A stretch of 42,393 nt of DNA from Tenericutes bacterium RIFOXYA12_FULL_35_10 (lineage in GTDB: Bacteria > Bacillota_I > Bacilli_A > Acholeplasmatales > Acholeplasmataceae): the NCBI GenBank assembly GCA_001830045.1, contig MIDA01000056.1, forward strand, positions 1 through 42,393, written 5' to 3'. Below, in pieces: positions 1 to 9,101 of the stretch (position 1 is its first letter; each line of letters opens with the position of its first letter). The position numbers and the translations under genes are program-made. The notes below the pieces were generated by a model that saw only the letters and a program-made list of their open reading frames with translations, had not been told where the DNA came from and made no database searches.

Positions 1-910
1 CCAGTTTGTCTTTTATATCTGGATCTGTTTGGTTTAATAAAGCGTTAATGGATTCTAGTTGAATGATCGCTGTTGTGAGTGTATGACCAACATGATCATG
101 AATTTCAGATGCGACTCTTCCACGTTCTTCTTTGATCGTCATTTCTTCAATTTGTTGTGATTGCTCTTCGAGTTTTTTGACGAGATTTTTTAAGGTTCTA
201 CTCTGTATGGTTTGTTTTTTTAAGGTGGTAAATGTTAGATAGACCAATACCGTAATTAAAGTATTCGTATAGACAAAAGCAATAGATTCATCTGATGTCA
301 GAACTGGGAATAACATGTTTACTTTATAGATGGAAAAACCGATATAAAGTGGCACTATTATACAAAGTAAGACAATGTGTGATTTCAACGGTACAGCATT
401 AATTATAGACACGATAATAATCAGTGTAAGCAGATGAAGTGGTGATGATGCTGTAAAATATTCAAGCAATAAGATAAGTGCAAATAAAGAAAATGAAATA
501 ACATAGGTTAACCATTCGGTTTTATAAATCAATGTGAGTTCATTTAAGATCAACCCTAAATAAACCAAAGCGCCAATCCATATAACGAGTGATTCGTTTT
601 GAAATTGATTGGGGATGATCAATAATTGTAGGCTAAAAATCTGGAATGCTAAAAAGACTAGCATTAAAACACCACGTCTAAAATGAGGGCTTAATGTATG
701 TGGATATGATTTGGTATCTTTACTGTTTATGTAGAATAAGTAAATCGCAATCGCACTAAAACTGAATAAAAGAACGAGGATAATTAATAGAATTCTTATG
801 TTTTCTTTCACATCTTTTTGTCCCCATATATGCTTGATCATATAGAACTGCATGTATAATTGAAAAAGAGCTCCTGGTAATAAGATGGGAAGAATTTTTA
901 CGATTTCCAT
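1..910 (-). CDS. Sensor histidine kinase, LiaS/DesK (HisKA_3) type, C-terminus cut by window edge
   Basis: The reading frame is open from the ATG at 908-910 to the left edge (303 codons), so the ATP-binding domain lies outside the window. About 220 N-terminal residues are hydrophobic and form roughly six membrane segments with no large extracytoplasmic domain. A short charged coiled-coil linker leads into the dimerisation/phosphoacceptor motif ERGRVASEIHDHVGHTLT, in which His271 of EIHD is the expected phosphorylated residue (HisKA_3 family). Such kinases act with NarL/LuxR-type response regulators and often sense envelope stress or membrane state. The start is supported by GAAAGGAAA upstream and by a consensus promoter at 951-979. 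The response regulator would lie further downstream, off the left edge. Confidence 0.9.
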   Translation of the reverse strand, partial: MEIVKILPILLPGALFQLYMQFYMIKHIWGQKDVKENIRILLIILVLLFSFSAIAIYLFYINSKDTKSYPHTLSPHFRRGVLMLVFLAFQIFSLQLLIIPNQFQNESLVIWIGALVYLGLILNELTLIYKTEWLTYVISFSLFALILLLEYFTASSPLHLLTLIIIVSIINAVPLKSHIVLLCIIVPLYIGFSIYKVNMLFPVLTSDESIAFVYTNTLITVLVYLTFTTLKKQTIQSRTLKNLVKKLEEQSQQIEEMTIKEERGRVASEIHDHVGHTLTTAIIQLESINALLNQTDPDIKDKL

Positions 911-1532
911 GTATCGGTGGTTTTCCTTTCAAACGCGTTTATTTAATAACATCATAGAAGAAAAAAGGTTTTTTGTCAATGATAGCTTAAGTACAAAAAG
1001 CTCATAAGTCAGGTGTTGAAAATGCGTTATTATTAAAAAAAACATAAAAGTAAAATATAATTTTTAACTTGAAATTTGAAACCATAATAAAGTCATATCC
1101 CTAAAATTTGATTAAATTAAATCAACAGTTTTGCAATATATCATCGAAATGAATGAATTTGAAAAGTCTTTATTATATTAGGATGGGACCTAAATTTCTT
1201 TATGTTGAACAATAACCGTGGTATAATATCGTTAATTATAAGATGACTAAATAAATTAGAAATAAACTTCCTTAGTGTTATCACATGAAAAAAAGTAATG
1301 TTTGTTTTCGAAATGAACCTGTAGAAACAATAAAAAGTTTTTAAATTCGTTTATATCACTGTAAGAGAACAAGAAGTTTGGTCTACGCATAATCTTATAT
1401 GACTGTATCCATGTCGAAAATGGTTTACAAAGGTGAGTTAACTGATTTTTATCTCAACATGATTTTTCATTGGTCACATATCCATGATAAAAAATAAAAG
1501 AAAGATAATTGATGTATAGATGAGGGAAATCT
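911..1532. other. Gene-free AT-rich intergenic region
   Basis: This 620-bp spacer lies between divergent genes. Apart from the kinase promoter and an isolated extended -10 element (TGGTATAAT, 1219-1227, plus strand), I see no ORF with a ribosome binding site, no tRNA-like fold and no strong hairpin. The -10 element lacks a good -35 and sits about 300 bp upstream of the next gene, so any transcript from it would have a long leader. Confidence 0.5.
951..979 (-). promoter_or_regulatory. Sigma-A type promoter for the histidine kinase gene
   Basis: Read on the minus strand, TTGACA (974-979) is followed after 17 bp by TATGAT (951-956). This is a near-consensus vegetative promoter about 40 bp upstream of the kinase start codon. 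Confidence 0.8.
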
Positions 1533-2267
1533 ATGAACCTAAAAACAACGATCGAATCACATGAATACCATTCATTTTTAAAAAGTTTGTTATACCACTT
1601 AGTACCGGGTATTCCGATTGTCACATTTTATCTTTTAGTAGCACCTTTATTACTTCAAAAAGGTCTACCAGCTGCATTTACGTTAAGCATCGCTGTTCCA
1701 ATCGTATTAATACCAACACAATTGCTCATCCTTTATTTTCATGGATACAAAAAAAATCATAAATTATCAATACGAGGTGTTCTTTTTTATCAAGACAAGG
1801 CACACATTAAAGACTATGTGATCTATGGTTTATTTATCGCGATATGGTCTGCTATTGTTTTTGCACTTTTACAAAAACCAATAGCCCTTTTTATAAAAGA
1901 ACATGTTGTAGCTTTTCTTCCGGATTGGATGCTTAACGATGCATTTGAAGGAAGTCGTCCTATTCTAATCACTACCATCATCTTGATTATGATTTTTGGT
2001 AGCATTCTTGGTCCTGTTGTAGAAGAGTTTTATTTTAGAGGTTTTCTTCTTCCTAGGATCAAAGGAAGTGACACAAAGAAAGTGATTGTGAATTCATTTT
2101 TATTTGCACTTTATCACTTTTGGTCGCCTTGGGATTTTATTGTTCGTAGCATTGCAGTTCTACCCGTAGCCTATACTGCAGTAAAAAAAAGAAATATCTA
2201 CATAGGTATGTGTGCGCATAGTTTATTAAATGTTTTATCGAGCATTTTTTTGTTTACATTACTCTAA
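1533..2267 (+). CDS. CPBP family intramembrane metalloprotease (CAAX/Abi-like)
   Basis: A 244-residue multi-pass membrane protein carrying all three motifs of the CPBP family (Rce1/Abi, Pfam CPBP). These are EExxxR with Glu164, Glu165 and Arg169, a His in the FALYHFW segment (His195), and HxxxN (His229, Asn233). In Rce1 the first Glu, the two His and the Asn surround the catalytic site in the membrane. Bacterial members are linked to bacteriocin immunity or production and to membrane protein processing, but the substrate here cannot be told. GAGGGAAA precedes the ATG. It is the first of three such genes in 5 kb, interleaved with APH-fold kinases. Confidence 0.88.
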   Translation: MNLKTTIESHEYHSFLKSLLYHLVPGIPIVTFYLLVAPLLLQKGLPAAFTLSIAVPIVLIPTQLLILYFHGYKKNHKLSIRGVLFYQDKAHIKDYVIYGLFIAIWSAIVFALLQKPIALFIKEHVVAFLPDWMLNDAFEGSRPILITTIILIMIFGSILGPVVEEFYFRGFLLPRIKGSDTKKVIVNSFLFALYHFWSPWDFIVRSIAVLPVAYTAVKKRNIYIGMCAHSLLNVLSSIFLFTLL

Positions 2268-2373
2268 TGTATAGAACCAGTAGATCGTGGTGCTTAATAT
2301 ATTTTCTGTGATATTTTTTTGATTTTTATGGCTATAACATGATAAATTGATCATTATTTAGAGGGAGAATTTG

Positions 2374-3354
2374 ATGTTAAAATTTAAGTATTTATTTGAA
2401 AATTATGACTTAGCAAAAACATTTATTAATCGATATACACATGATCAAGAAACACTAGATGATACACTGTCTCATTTTAGGATTTCTGCAAACGCAATTT
2501 ATCCTTTTTACGCTAACCAGAAACTACAGTTTTTAAGGTTATCTCCCGCATGTGAAAAACAACTCGTATGCATTCAAGCTGAACTTGAATTCCTTCATTA
2601 TCTAAACAACAATCAATTTAGTGCATTAATTCCAGTTAAGTCACTAACAGGTGATTTCATTATCACCCAACAAACCATGTGGGGTGAATATCATGCTGTC
2701 GTATTTGAATCTGTAAATGGATATGCAATTGATGATTTACACCTTACTGATACTATTGTTGAATCATTTGGAAACACGTTAGGAAAACTTCACTTGTTAT
2801 CGAGTCAGTTTAATCCAAATCTCAAAAGAAAAACACACACCGATGTGTTTGATTGGATTGAAAGTGTCTATAAGACACACAATGTTTCAGAGGAATTTAT
2901 GCATCAATTGATGATGAATCGTTTAGAAATGCAGTCCATTCAGATGAATAAAGACAATTATGGTCTCATTCATTATGATTATGAAATTGATAATGTATTT
3001 TATGATGAAAAGACATTGAATTGTTCTGTGATAGATTTTGATGACTCAATGTATCATTTTTATGTGGTAGACATCATACAAGCGCTTGAATCTTTAAAAG
3101 AAATTGTGGATGAATCACATTGGGAGTACACGAAATCTTTATTTTTGAAGGCATATGAAAACACAGGAAGAAACGTCAGTGGCATAGATAGTTACTTTGA
3201 TATTATGCGAAAATTTTGTCATTTGTATCAGTACGGTAGAATTATGAACTCAATCAGTGAACAAAGAGATGATGAACCCATTTGGATGACTGAGTTGAGA
3301 AAAAAACTGATCATCAAAATGCGTACTTTAGAAAAAAACATAACATCACATTGA
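2374..3354 (+). CDS. APH-fold phosphotransferase (aminoglycoside phosphotransferase/homoserine kinase-like superfamily)
   Basis: A 326-residue soluble kinase-like protein. The catalytic loop is HYDYEIDN (His200, Asp202, Asn207), corresponding to HxDxxxxN of the APH/choline kinase fold, and the Mg-binding aspartate is in VIDFDD (Asp221). The N-terminal half (about residues 40-110) looks like the ATP-binding lobe. A TTG at 2371 is in frame, but the ATG at 2374 sits 6 nt after GAGGGAG and is preferred. The physiological substrate is unknown. Members of this family phosphorylate small alcohols, amino acids, sugars or antibiotics, and a resistance role is possible but not shown. A bidirectional terminator follows. 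Confidence 0.82.
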   Translation: MLKFKYLFENYDLAKTFINRYTHDQETLDDTLSHFRISANAIYPFYANQKLQFLRLSPACEKQLVCIQAELEFLHYLNNNQFSALIPVKSLTGDFIITQQTMWGEYHAVVFESVNGYAIDDLHLTDTIVESFGNTLGKLHLLSSQFNPNLKRKTHTDVFDWIESVYKTHNVSEEFMHQLMMNRLEMQSIQMNKDNYGLIHYDYEIDNVFYDEKTLNCSVIDFDDSMYHFYVVDIIQALESLKEIVDESHWEYTKSLFLKAYENTGRNVSGIDSYFDIMRKFCHLYQYGRIMNSISEQRDDEPIWMTELRKKLIIKMRTLEKNITSH

Positions 3355-3370
3355 GTTCTATGACAAAGCA

Positions 3371-3396
3371 AAAAACCCTATAGTTAGGGTCTTTTG
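3371..3396. terminator. Bidirectional rho-independent terminator
   Basis: The stem ACCCTA (3375-3380) pairs with TAGGGT (3385-3390) around a 4-nt loop. It is flanked by an A-run on the left and T-rich sequence on the right, so it can end both the kinase on the plus strand and the convergent CPBP gene on the minus strand. Confidence 0.7.
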
Positions 3397-3467
3397 ATTA
3401 AAGAGTCTTTTTTTAGGATTCAGTCTATATTGAAAGTCATATTTTTAAATCTTATTTAGTTGATGAA

Positions 3468-4256
3468 TTATAACACTGCATTAGATGTTTTGTTAATTTT
3501 CTTTTTCCAGATGATATGGATATAAATTAAACAAAGTGTTGCACATACGATCACCATTGAGAATCCAATAATAGCTTCTAATGGTATGGATAATTCTTCT
3601 TTAATATTTGTGTATAAAGCTCCCATAGGAGTCAGCAGTGGAAATAGAATGAAAATGTTTTTGGTAATACGGAAAATGATAGAGTACGTTAAGCCAACAA
3701 TAAAGAGCATACCATATTCGGATCCTAACATTCCATAACCAACGTGATATAAAGTGTAGATGATAGTCGATAGGAGTATAGCTGGGATGATCCCGAAACT
3801 TTCTTCAAATCGGTTTTGAGCATATCCTCTAAAAAAGATGTTTTCAAAATATCCGACTGTGATAACCATAAAGATGAGTGGAAGAATAGATGTAAAAGAT
3901 GGTAGTTCCACATTTCTAAGTGTTAGAAAATACTGAATAACTGTGAATACGAGACATAATCCGAGGCTGTAAACTAACTTTTTCTGATGTATTCCAATCT
4001 CTGATAGAGGACGTTTTTTTATTAAGGTATTGTAGATCGCAGGTGTTAATATTCCAAGAATCAAAACGCCAAGAACTCCAAATGTGATGAATTGAGCAGC
4101 TACGTGTTGTATTGTAATAATCTGAAATGAGAGATAAAACATCAACACAATAGCAAGATAATTCATAACAACAAACCACAATTCTTTTTTCGGTTCAAAC
4201 TTAAATAGATTTTTATTTTTCAAGTGCTTATATCTAAATGTGAAGTTCAAAAACAC
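3468..4256 (-). CDS. CPBP-family membrane protein with degenerate active-site motifs
   Basis: A 262-residue multi-pass membrane protein of the CPBP/CAAX-like family. Motif 1 reads ENIFFRG (Glu138, Asn139, Arg143), so the second Glu of the usual EE pair is Asn. Motif 2 keeps its His (LYHVGYG, His171). Motif 3, usually HxxxN, is not recognisable: the matching segment reads LLTPMGALYTN. The general-base Glu of Rce1 corresponds to the retained first Glu, but loss of the third-motif His suggests reduced or absent protease activity. AAAAGGGGAAC precedes the ATG. It is convergent with the upstream kinase gene. It could be a non-catalytic paralogue of its two neighbours. Confidence 0.8.
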   Translation of the reverse strand: MFLNFTFRYKHLKNKNLFKFEPKKELWFVVMNYLAIVLMFYLSFQIITIQHVAAQFITFGVLGVLILGILTPAIYNTLIKKRPLSEIGIHQKKLVYSLGLCLVFTVIQYFLTLRNVELPSFTSILPLIFMVITVGYFENIFFRGYAQNRFEESFGIIPAILLSTIIYTLYHVGYGMLGSEYGMLFIVGLTYSIIFRITKNIFILFPLLTPMGALYTNIKEELSIPLEAIIGFSMVIVCATLCLIYIHIIWKKKINKTSNAVL

Positions 4257-4886
4257 ATTTAGTTCCCCTTTTTCATTGATTTGTTGAACTTTTTTATGAT
4301 TAATTAGTAGGCATATAATTAATGGATTATAGGAAATCTCATTAATTTTTTAAAAATTACTGTCATTATTTAGTATTTATGTAAAAAAAATGATTTGACT
4401 TCATTATAGCACTTCAGGTTTTTTTTGTACTAAAATTTCAAAAAAATAGGCATCAAGAGCTGATTTTTGACGTAGAGTACTGCCATAATAACGATTTTTA
4501 AAACAGATAAATGATCAGTTATATTCAGTTTATTGTCGATAATTAGATGGATGAATTTACATTTTCTTGAAAAATGATCCGTTAAATCCGTTCTTGTGTA
4601 TCATTTCAATCAATGGTATGATTTAAATATGAAAATCGATAAGCAACACATGATAAGCGGTTTTAATCTGTAATTTTATCTCTTTGTTTAATAAAATTAA
4701 GTGATGTAAGTAGCTATTTCGTTGTTTTTTCTAACGCGCTATCATTTTAGATACATTAGTCTAAGACGCGTAGAGAAGAAGTTGTTATCGTATAGATGCG
4801 TAAATAAGTTTTAAATCATGCGTATGATTTTTATGTATTAAACACACAAATAAAATCACATGCTTCAAACATGAAGGTGAAATAAG
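4257..4886. other. Gene-free AT-rich divergent intergenic region
   Basis: This spacer holds the minus-strand extended -10 element. It also has a perfect AT-rich inverted repeat, AAATCAT-N4-ATGATTT (4813-4830), that has no U-tract worth calling a terminator, and a small hairpin CTTCA-N4-TGAAG (4863-4876) that overlaps the start of the ribosome binding site of the next gene. No ORF with translation signals and no structured RNA was recognised in the rest. Confidence 0.5.
4403..4411 (-). promoter_or_regulatory. Extended -10 promoter for the minus-strand CPBP gene
   Basis: On the minus strand the sequence reads TGCTATAAT, an extended -10 element, about 150 bp upstream of the CPBP start codon. 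No good -35 hexamer was found. Confidence 0.5.
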
Positions 4887-5615
4887 ATGATCAACAACAA
4901 AAGAGTACTAATAGGTGAAGGTAGAGTTGCCAAAGTATATTTGGAAGATGGATTTGCATATAAATGTTTTCAATCTACATACCCGGTAGATTGGATAAAA
5001 TATGAAGTCAAAGTTCAAAATGAAATTGTAAATAAAACTAATTTACCCGTTATTTCTTATGAATATAATGAGGGATTGAATGAAATCAAAATGCCATATA
5101 TTTGCGGTAAAGAATTGACACAACGCATTCTAGTTGATAAATACAAGAACGGTCTTGATGATCTAATCGCTTTACAAAAACAAATTTATGAATATGAGGA
5201 TCTTGATTTACCTCATGCACACGATGTTTTTTTTAATAGGATAGAGAATGCTAAACTTGATCAAAAGACTAAACATATGGGTTTGGATGCATTAGCTTCT
5301 ATTGAAAGAAAAAATACACTATGTCATCTAGATTTCCATTTCTCAAATATTATGTTTGATGGTAGTAAATACGTTATAATCGATTGGGTAAACGCAAAAC
5401 TTGGAAACCCAATACTCGATATTGCAAGATCTTATGTCATCTTGCGACAATATGCATTTAGGTTATCTGATCAATATCTCAAACGTATGGCACAGGATTT
5501 AAATCTGGAAGTATCATTGTTTGATAAACCTATCAAACTGATGGCTATTTTACGTATGTTAGAATTACAAGATAATGAATTAGATCAAAGACTAAAAGAA
5601 CTCATCTATACTTAG
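4887..5615 (+). CDS. Small APH-fold phosphotransferase
   Basis: A 242-residue protein of the APH/choline kinase superfamily. The N-terminus has a glycine-rich start (IGEGRVAKVY), then a lysine in YKCF that is likely the ATP-phosphate ligand. The catalytic loop is CHLDFHFSN (His147, Asp149, Asn154) and the Mg-binding Asp is in IIDWVNA (Asp166). The following stretch GNPILDIARSY is typical of the family. GAAGGTGA precedes the ATG. It is shorter than the 326-residue kinase upstream and not a close copy of it. The substrate is unknown. The CPBP gene starting at 5684 follows after 68 bp and may be cotranscribed. Confidence 0.82.
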   Translation: MINNKRVLIGEGRVAKVYLEDGFAYKCFQSTYPVDWIKYEVKVQNEIVNKTNLPVISYEYNEGLNEIKMPYICGKELTQRILVDKYKNGLDDLIALQKQIYEYEDLDLPHAHDVFFNRIENAKLDQKTKHMGLDALASIERKNTLCHLDFHFSNIMFDGSKYVIIDWVNAKLGNPILDIARSYVILRQYAFRLSDQYLKRMAQDLNLEVSLFDKPIKLMAILRMLELQDNELDQRLKELIYT

Positions 5616-5683
5616 CTTATTAGGGAGATTGACTGTTCAATGATTTATGGAGGAAATGATGAGATGGTGGGGGTAATTAAGCA

Positions 5684-6493
5684 TTGAAAACGAGTAAATC
5701 CATTCTTATTTATGTTTTATCGACTTGGATCATAAGTGCTCTTGTTTGGTTGATAGGCAGTTATTTCAATTCAAGTATACTGATCATTGTGGGCATAAGT
5801 GTACCATCTGTTTTAGCGCTTATTATGACTTTTAGAAAAGATAAACAAACGTTTTATGGATTATTGAAGTCGTTGTTTAACTTTAAAATCTCATTAAAGT
5901 CTTATCTTCTAATCTTTATGTACCTACCCATGATTGTTGTTATCTCTTACATCATTATGCGCTTATTGAATATCGAAACACCAGACGTCTCATACAAAAT
6001 TTATGAAGTACCTCTTGTTTTTGTTGTTATTCTTTTTACGATGGGGCCACTTGGTGAAGAAATTGGATGGCGTGGTTATGTGTTACCCACGTTAACTGAG
6101 AAACATCACATTTTGAAAGCAAGTCTCATTCTGGGGCTAATTTGGTCAGTTTGGCACCTACCCTTGTTTTTTATGAGTCATAGTTTGCAATATGCATTTG
6201 TACAGTCATACGGATTTTTTGTTGCTTTTGCGGGTTATTTAACATATACAATGCTACTTTCAATATTTATGGGAATCATGTATGAAAAAACACATCATCA
6301 TTTATGTGCACAAATATTGATACATACAATAGCTAACTTGACTATAGGTATCATGCCGATTGTTTTTAACATAAAAGGTGCTTTGATTCAATTAATCATC
6401 ATGACATTATTTACCTTGATTTTAATTTATTTCCAAAAGATAGGTTCACATGCTACAGTGATTCAACACAACCATGTTGATATCAATGAGTAA
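5684..6493 (+). CDS. CPBP family intramembrane metalloprotease
   Basis: A 269-residue polytopic membrane protein with complete CPBP motifs: GEEIGWRG (Glu125, Glu126, Arg130), WSVWHLP (His158) and HTIAN (His214, Asn218). An in-frame TAA lies two codons upstream, so TTG at 5684 is the first usable start, preceded by GGTGGGGGT. A 15-codon ORF (5640-5687) ends with a TGA that overlaps this TTG and could couple translation. The GEExGWRGY form of motif 1 is common in bacterial members annotated as CAAX amino-terminal proteases. Its substrate is unknown. Confidence 0.86.
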   Translation: MKTSKSILIYVLSTWIISALVWLIGSYFNSSILIIVGISVPSVLALIMTFRKDKQTFYGLLKSLFNFKISLKSYLLIFMYLPMIVVISYIIMRLLNIETPDVSYKIYEVPLVFVVILFTMGPLGEEIGWRGYVLPTLTEKHHILKASLILGLIWSVWHLPLFFMSHSLQYAFVQSYGFFVAFAGYLTYTMLLSIFMGIMYEKTHHHLCAQILIHTIANLTIGIMPIVFNIKGALIQLIIMTLFTLILIYFQKIGSHATVIQHNHVDINE

Positions 6494-6839
6494 ATACCCC
6501 TTGAAAATCATTTTGAGCAAAAAAGGATGCTAATATCAAGATATGGAGCTAGACTCGATGTATAGAGATTTTAATGTCTTTATTTGTATATTCAATGGGA
6601 ATAGAAAAATCGGATACACAGATACTCGCTATGAATGCGACCGTTGATGAGTCAATTACATAAAAATGAATAGTATTGAGTTGAGTTGATTAAGATAATT
6701 TTTTTTGTTAATGGTATGTAAAATCCTTTAAAACGTTTTCATTTCAAACCCTTATAACTTTACTTTCAAAGTAACCTTCTATCATATATAATGACAGTGC
6801 TGAACACACTAACATTTACATATATATAGGAGGTTTTTT
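6494..6839. other. Intergenic region upstream of pflB
   Basis: Contains a cre-like site at 6728-6741 and a probable -10 element (TATAAT, 6787-6792) for pflB. A 29-codon ORF at 6574-6663 has no ribosome binding site and is not called as a gene. Confidence 0.5.
6728..6741 (+). promoter_or_regulatory. Cre-like (CcpA/LacI-family) operator upstream of pflB
   Basis: TTAAAACGTTTTCA matches the catabolite-responsive element consensus TGNAANCGNTNNCA at every fixed position except the second and contains a perfect 10-bp palindrome, AAAACGTTTT. It lies about 46 bp upstream of the candidate -10 element. pfl genes are CcpA-controlled in several Bacillota, which makes the reading plausible. Confidence 0.45.
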
Positions 6840-9101
6840 ATGTCTTACTGGAGAGGGTTTAAAGAAGGTTCATGGATGAAGGAAATCAATGTTCGTGATT
6901 TCATGAATCAAAACTATACAGAGTACTTAGGTACATCATCATTTTTAACGGGTTCAACTGAAAGTAGTCTTGTTTTAAACAAACGCATTTTTGATTTACT
7001 TGAAGAAGAAAAACAAAAGGGCGGTGTCATCGAACTTGATACCGATGTGGTTGCATCCATCACTAGCCACAATGCAGGCTACATCAATAAGTCTTTAGAA
7101 AAGATTGTAGGTTTACAAACAGATAAACCTTTTAAACGTGCTTTCCATCCTTATGGAGGCATACAGGTTGCAACAAAAGCTGCAGAAGCTTATGGATACC
7201 ACATCAGTGACAATCTTAAGCATGTGTTTACGGAATACCGTAAAACACATAACCAAGGTGTCTTTGATGTCTATAACGGAGATATTCGTAAAGCAAGACG
7301 TTCTGCTATTATTACTGGACTTCCTGATGGATATGGTAGAGGTCGAATTATTGGAGATTACAGAAGAGTTGCTTTATATGGTGTTGACTTCTTAATTGAA
7401 CAAAAGAAGTTAGAAAAAACCAGATATAGCTATCCCATGAATGAAAGAAACATTCGTTTAAGAGAAGAAATTCAAGAACAGATCAATGCTTTAACTGATC
7501 TTAAAACATTAGGAACAATCTATGGTTTTGATTTATCAAGACCAGCAGCTAACGCTACTGAAGCTATTCAATGGTTATATTTAGGTTACTTAGCTGCAGT
7601 TAAAGAACAAAATGGAGCTGCTATGAGTTTAGGTAGAACAGCTACATTCTTAGATATCTATATTGAAAGAGATTTAGCTGAAGGCATTTTAACTGAATTA
7701 GAAGCACAAGAACTGATTGACCATTTCATTATGAAACTTCGTATGGTTCGTTTTGCAAGAACTCCTGAATATAATGAACTCTTTACAGGTGATCCAACAT
7801 GGGTCACAGAATCGCTTGCTGGTATGAATCTAGATGGTCGTTCATGGGTAACTAAGACAACTTATCGCTACTTACAAACACTTTATAACCTAGGAACATC
7901 TGCAGAGCCCAATTTAACGGTATTATGGAGTGATCGTTTACCAGAAAACTTTAAAAAGTTTTGTGCGAAGGTTTCGATTGATACATCATCCATTCAATAT
8001 GAAAATGATGAACAGATGAGACCTAATCATACAGATGATTACGCGATTGCATGCTGTGTATCTCCAATGACTTTAGGTAAAGAGATGCAATTCTTTGGTG
8101 CGAGAGCGAATATCGCTAAAGCATTACTCTATGCATTAAATGATGGTAAAGATGAAATCACAGGTGATCAAGTAGGTCCTCGTATTGGTGAAGTGACTTC
8201 AGAGTATCTTGAATTTGATGATGTTATGAAAAAATTTGATACCATGCTTGATTGGCTTGCTAAAACGTATGTAAGTGCATTAAATGCCATTCATTACATG
8301 CATGATAAATACGCCTATGAAAGATTACAAATGGCATTACATGATGCGGAAGTTATTCGTAACTTCGCAACCGGTATTGCAGGGCTATCAGTTGTTGCAG
8401 ATTCCCTATCTGCCATTAAGTATGCGAAAGTTAAACCTATCTATAATGAAAATCATTTAATTACTGATTTTGAAACAACCGGAGAATTTCCTTTCTATGG
8501 CAACAACGATGATCGTGTCGATCATCTTGCTGTTGATATTGTTAAATCATTTATGGATAAGATTAGAAGTCAATACACATACCGTGAATCTGTTCCTACA
8601 ATGAGTATTTTAACCATTACATCAAATGTGGTTTATGGTAAGAAAACAGGGAATACGCCTGATGGTAGAAAATATGGAGAAGCATTCGCACCCGGTGCGA
8701 ATCCGATGCATGGTAGAGATAAATCAGGGGCATTAAAATCTTTACTTTCCGTTTCTAAAATCCCATGTGAATCATGTCAAGATGGTATTTCAAATACATT
8801 TACATTAATTCCTGATGCTCTTGGTAAAGAACATCATGTTGATGGTGAAGATAACTTCGTTTATGAGGGTAACCTAAAGATTGATAACCTCGTCGGTATT
8901 TTAGATGGATATTTCATGAGTGGTGGCTATCACTTAAACGTGAATATCTTTAACCGTGATATGCTTGTTGATGCCTATAATCATCCTGATAAATATCCTA
9001 ATTTAACGATTAGAGTTTCAGGATATGCTGTAAACTTCTCCAATTTAACGAATGAACAAAAACGAGAAGTCATTAGTCGTACATTCCATGAATCTATCTA
9101 A
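6840..9101 (+). CDS. pflB: Formate C-acetyltransferase (pyruvate formate-lyase)
   Basis: Cleaves pyruvate with CoA to acetyl-CoA and formate in anaerobic mixed-acid fermentation; cytoplasmic glycyl-radical enzyme. The 753 residues match the family length (about 740-760). The N-terminus [12 protein letters not shown] is typical, the catalytic cysteine pair is Cys405-Cys406 in ACCVSPM, and the glycyl-radical motif is RVSGYAVNF with Gly728 near the C-terminus. TAGGAGG precedes the ATG. The gene overlaps its activating enzyme pflA by 14 bp, so the pair is probably translationally coupled. Homology to known PflB is obvious over the full length and I see no disruption. Confidence 0.98.
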   Translation: MSYWRGFKEGSWMKEINVRDFMNQNYTEYLGTSSFLTGSTESSLVLNKRIFDLLEEEKQKGGVIELDTDVVASITSHNAGYINKSLEKIVGLQTDKPFKRAFHPYGGIQVATKAAEAYGYHISDNLKHVFTEYRKTHNQGVFDVYNGDIRKARRSAIITGLPDGYGRGRIIGDYRRVALYGVDFLIEQKKLEKTRYSYPMNERNIRLREEIQEQINALTDLKTLGTIYGFDLSRPAANATEAIQWLYLGYLAAVKEQNGAAMSLGRTATFLDIYIERDLAEGILTELEAQELIDHFIMKLRMVRFARTPEYNELFTGDPTWVTESLAGMNLDGRSWVTKTTYRYLQTLYNLGTSAEPNLTVLWSDRLPENFKKFCAKVSIDTSSIQYENDEQMRPNHTDDYAIACCVSPMTLGKEMQFFGARANIAKALLYALNDGKDEITGDQVGPRIGEVTSEYLEFDDVMKKFDTMLDWLAKTYVSALNAIHYMHDKYAYERLQMALHDAEVIRNFATGIAGLSVVADSLSAIKYAKVKPIYNENHLITDFETTGEFPFYGNNDDRVDHLAVDIVKSFMDKIRSQYTYRESVPTMSILTITSNVVYGKKTGNTPDGRKYGEAFAPGANPMHGRDKSGALKSLLSVSKIPCESCQDGISNTFTLIPDALGKEHHVDGEDNFVYEGNLKIDNLVGILDGYFMSGGYHLNVNIFNRDMLVDAYNHPDKYPNLTIRVSGYAVNFSNLTNEQKREVISRTFHESI

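Noticed and set aside
1205-1227. TTGAAC and TATAAT as a -35/-10 promoter pair
   Set aside because: The spacing is 11 bp, too short for sigma-A. Only the extended -10 element is kept as a weak candidate.
4813-4830. Inverted repeat AAATCAT-N4-ATGATTT as a terminator
   Set aside because: The stem is AT-only, no gene ends nearby on the plus strand, and the T-run is short. At most an operator.
2374-5615. Calling the two APH-fold kinases aminoglycoside resistance genes
   Set aside because: The catalytic motifs fit the superfamily only. Many members are metabolic kinases and neither sequence matches a known resistance enzyme that I can recall.
6574-6663. 29-codon ORF upstream of pflB
   Set aside because: No Shine-Dalgarno, no recognisable product and no coupling to pflB. 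Probably chance in AT-rich DNA.
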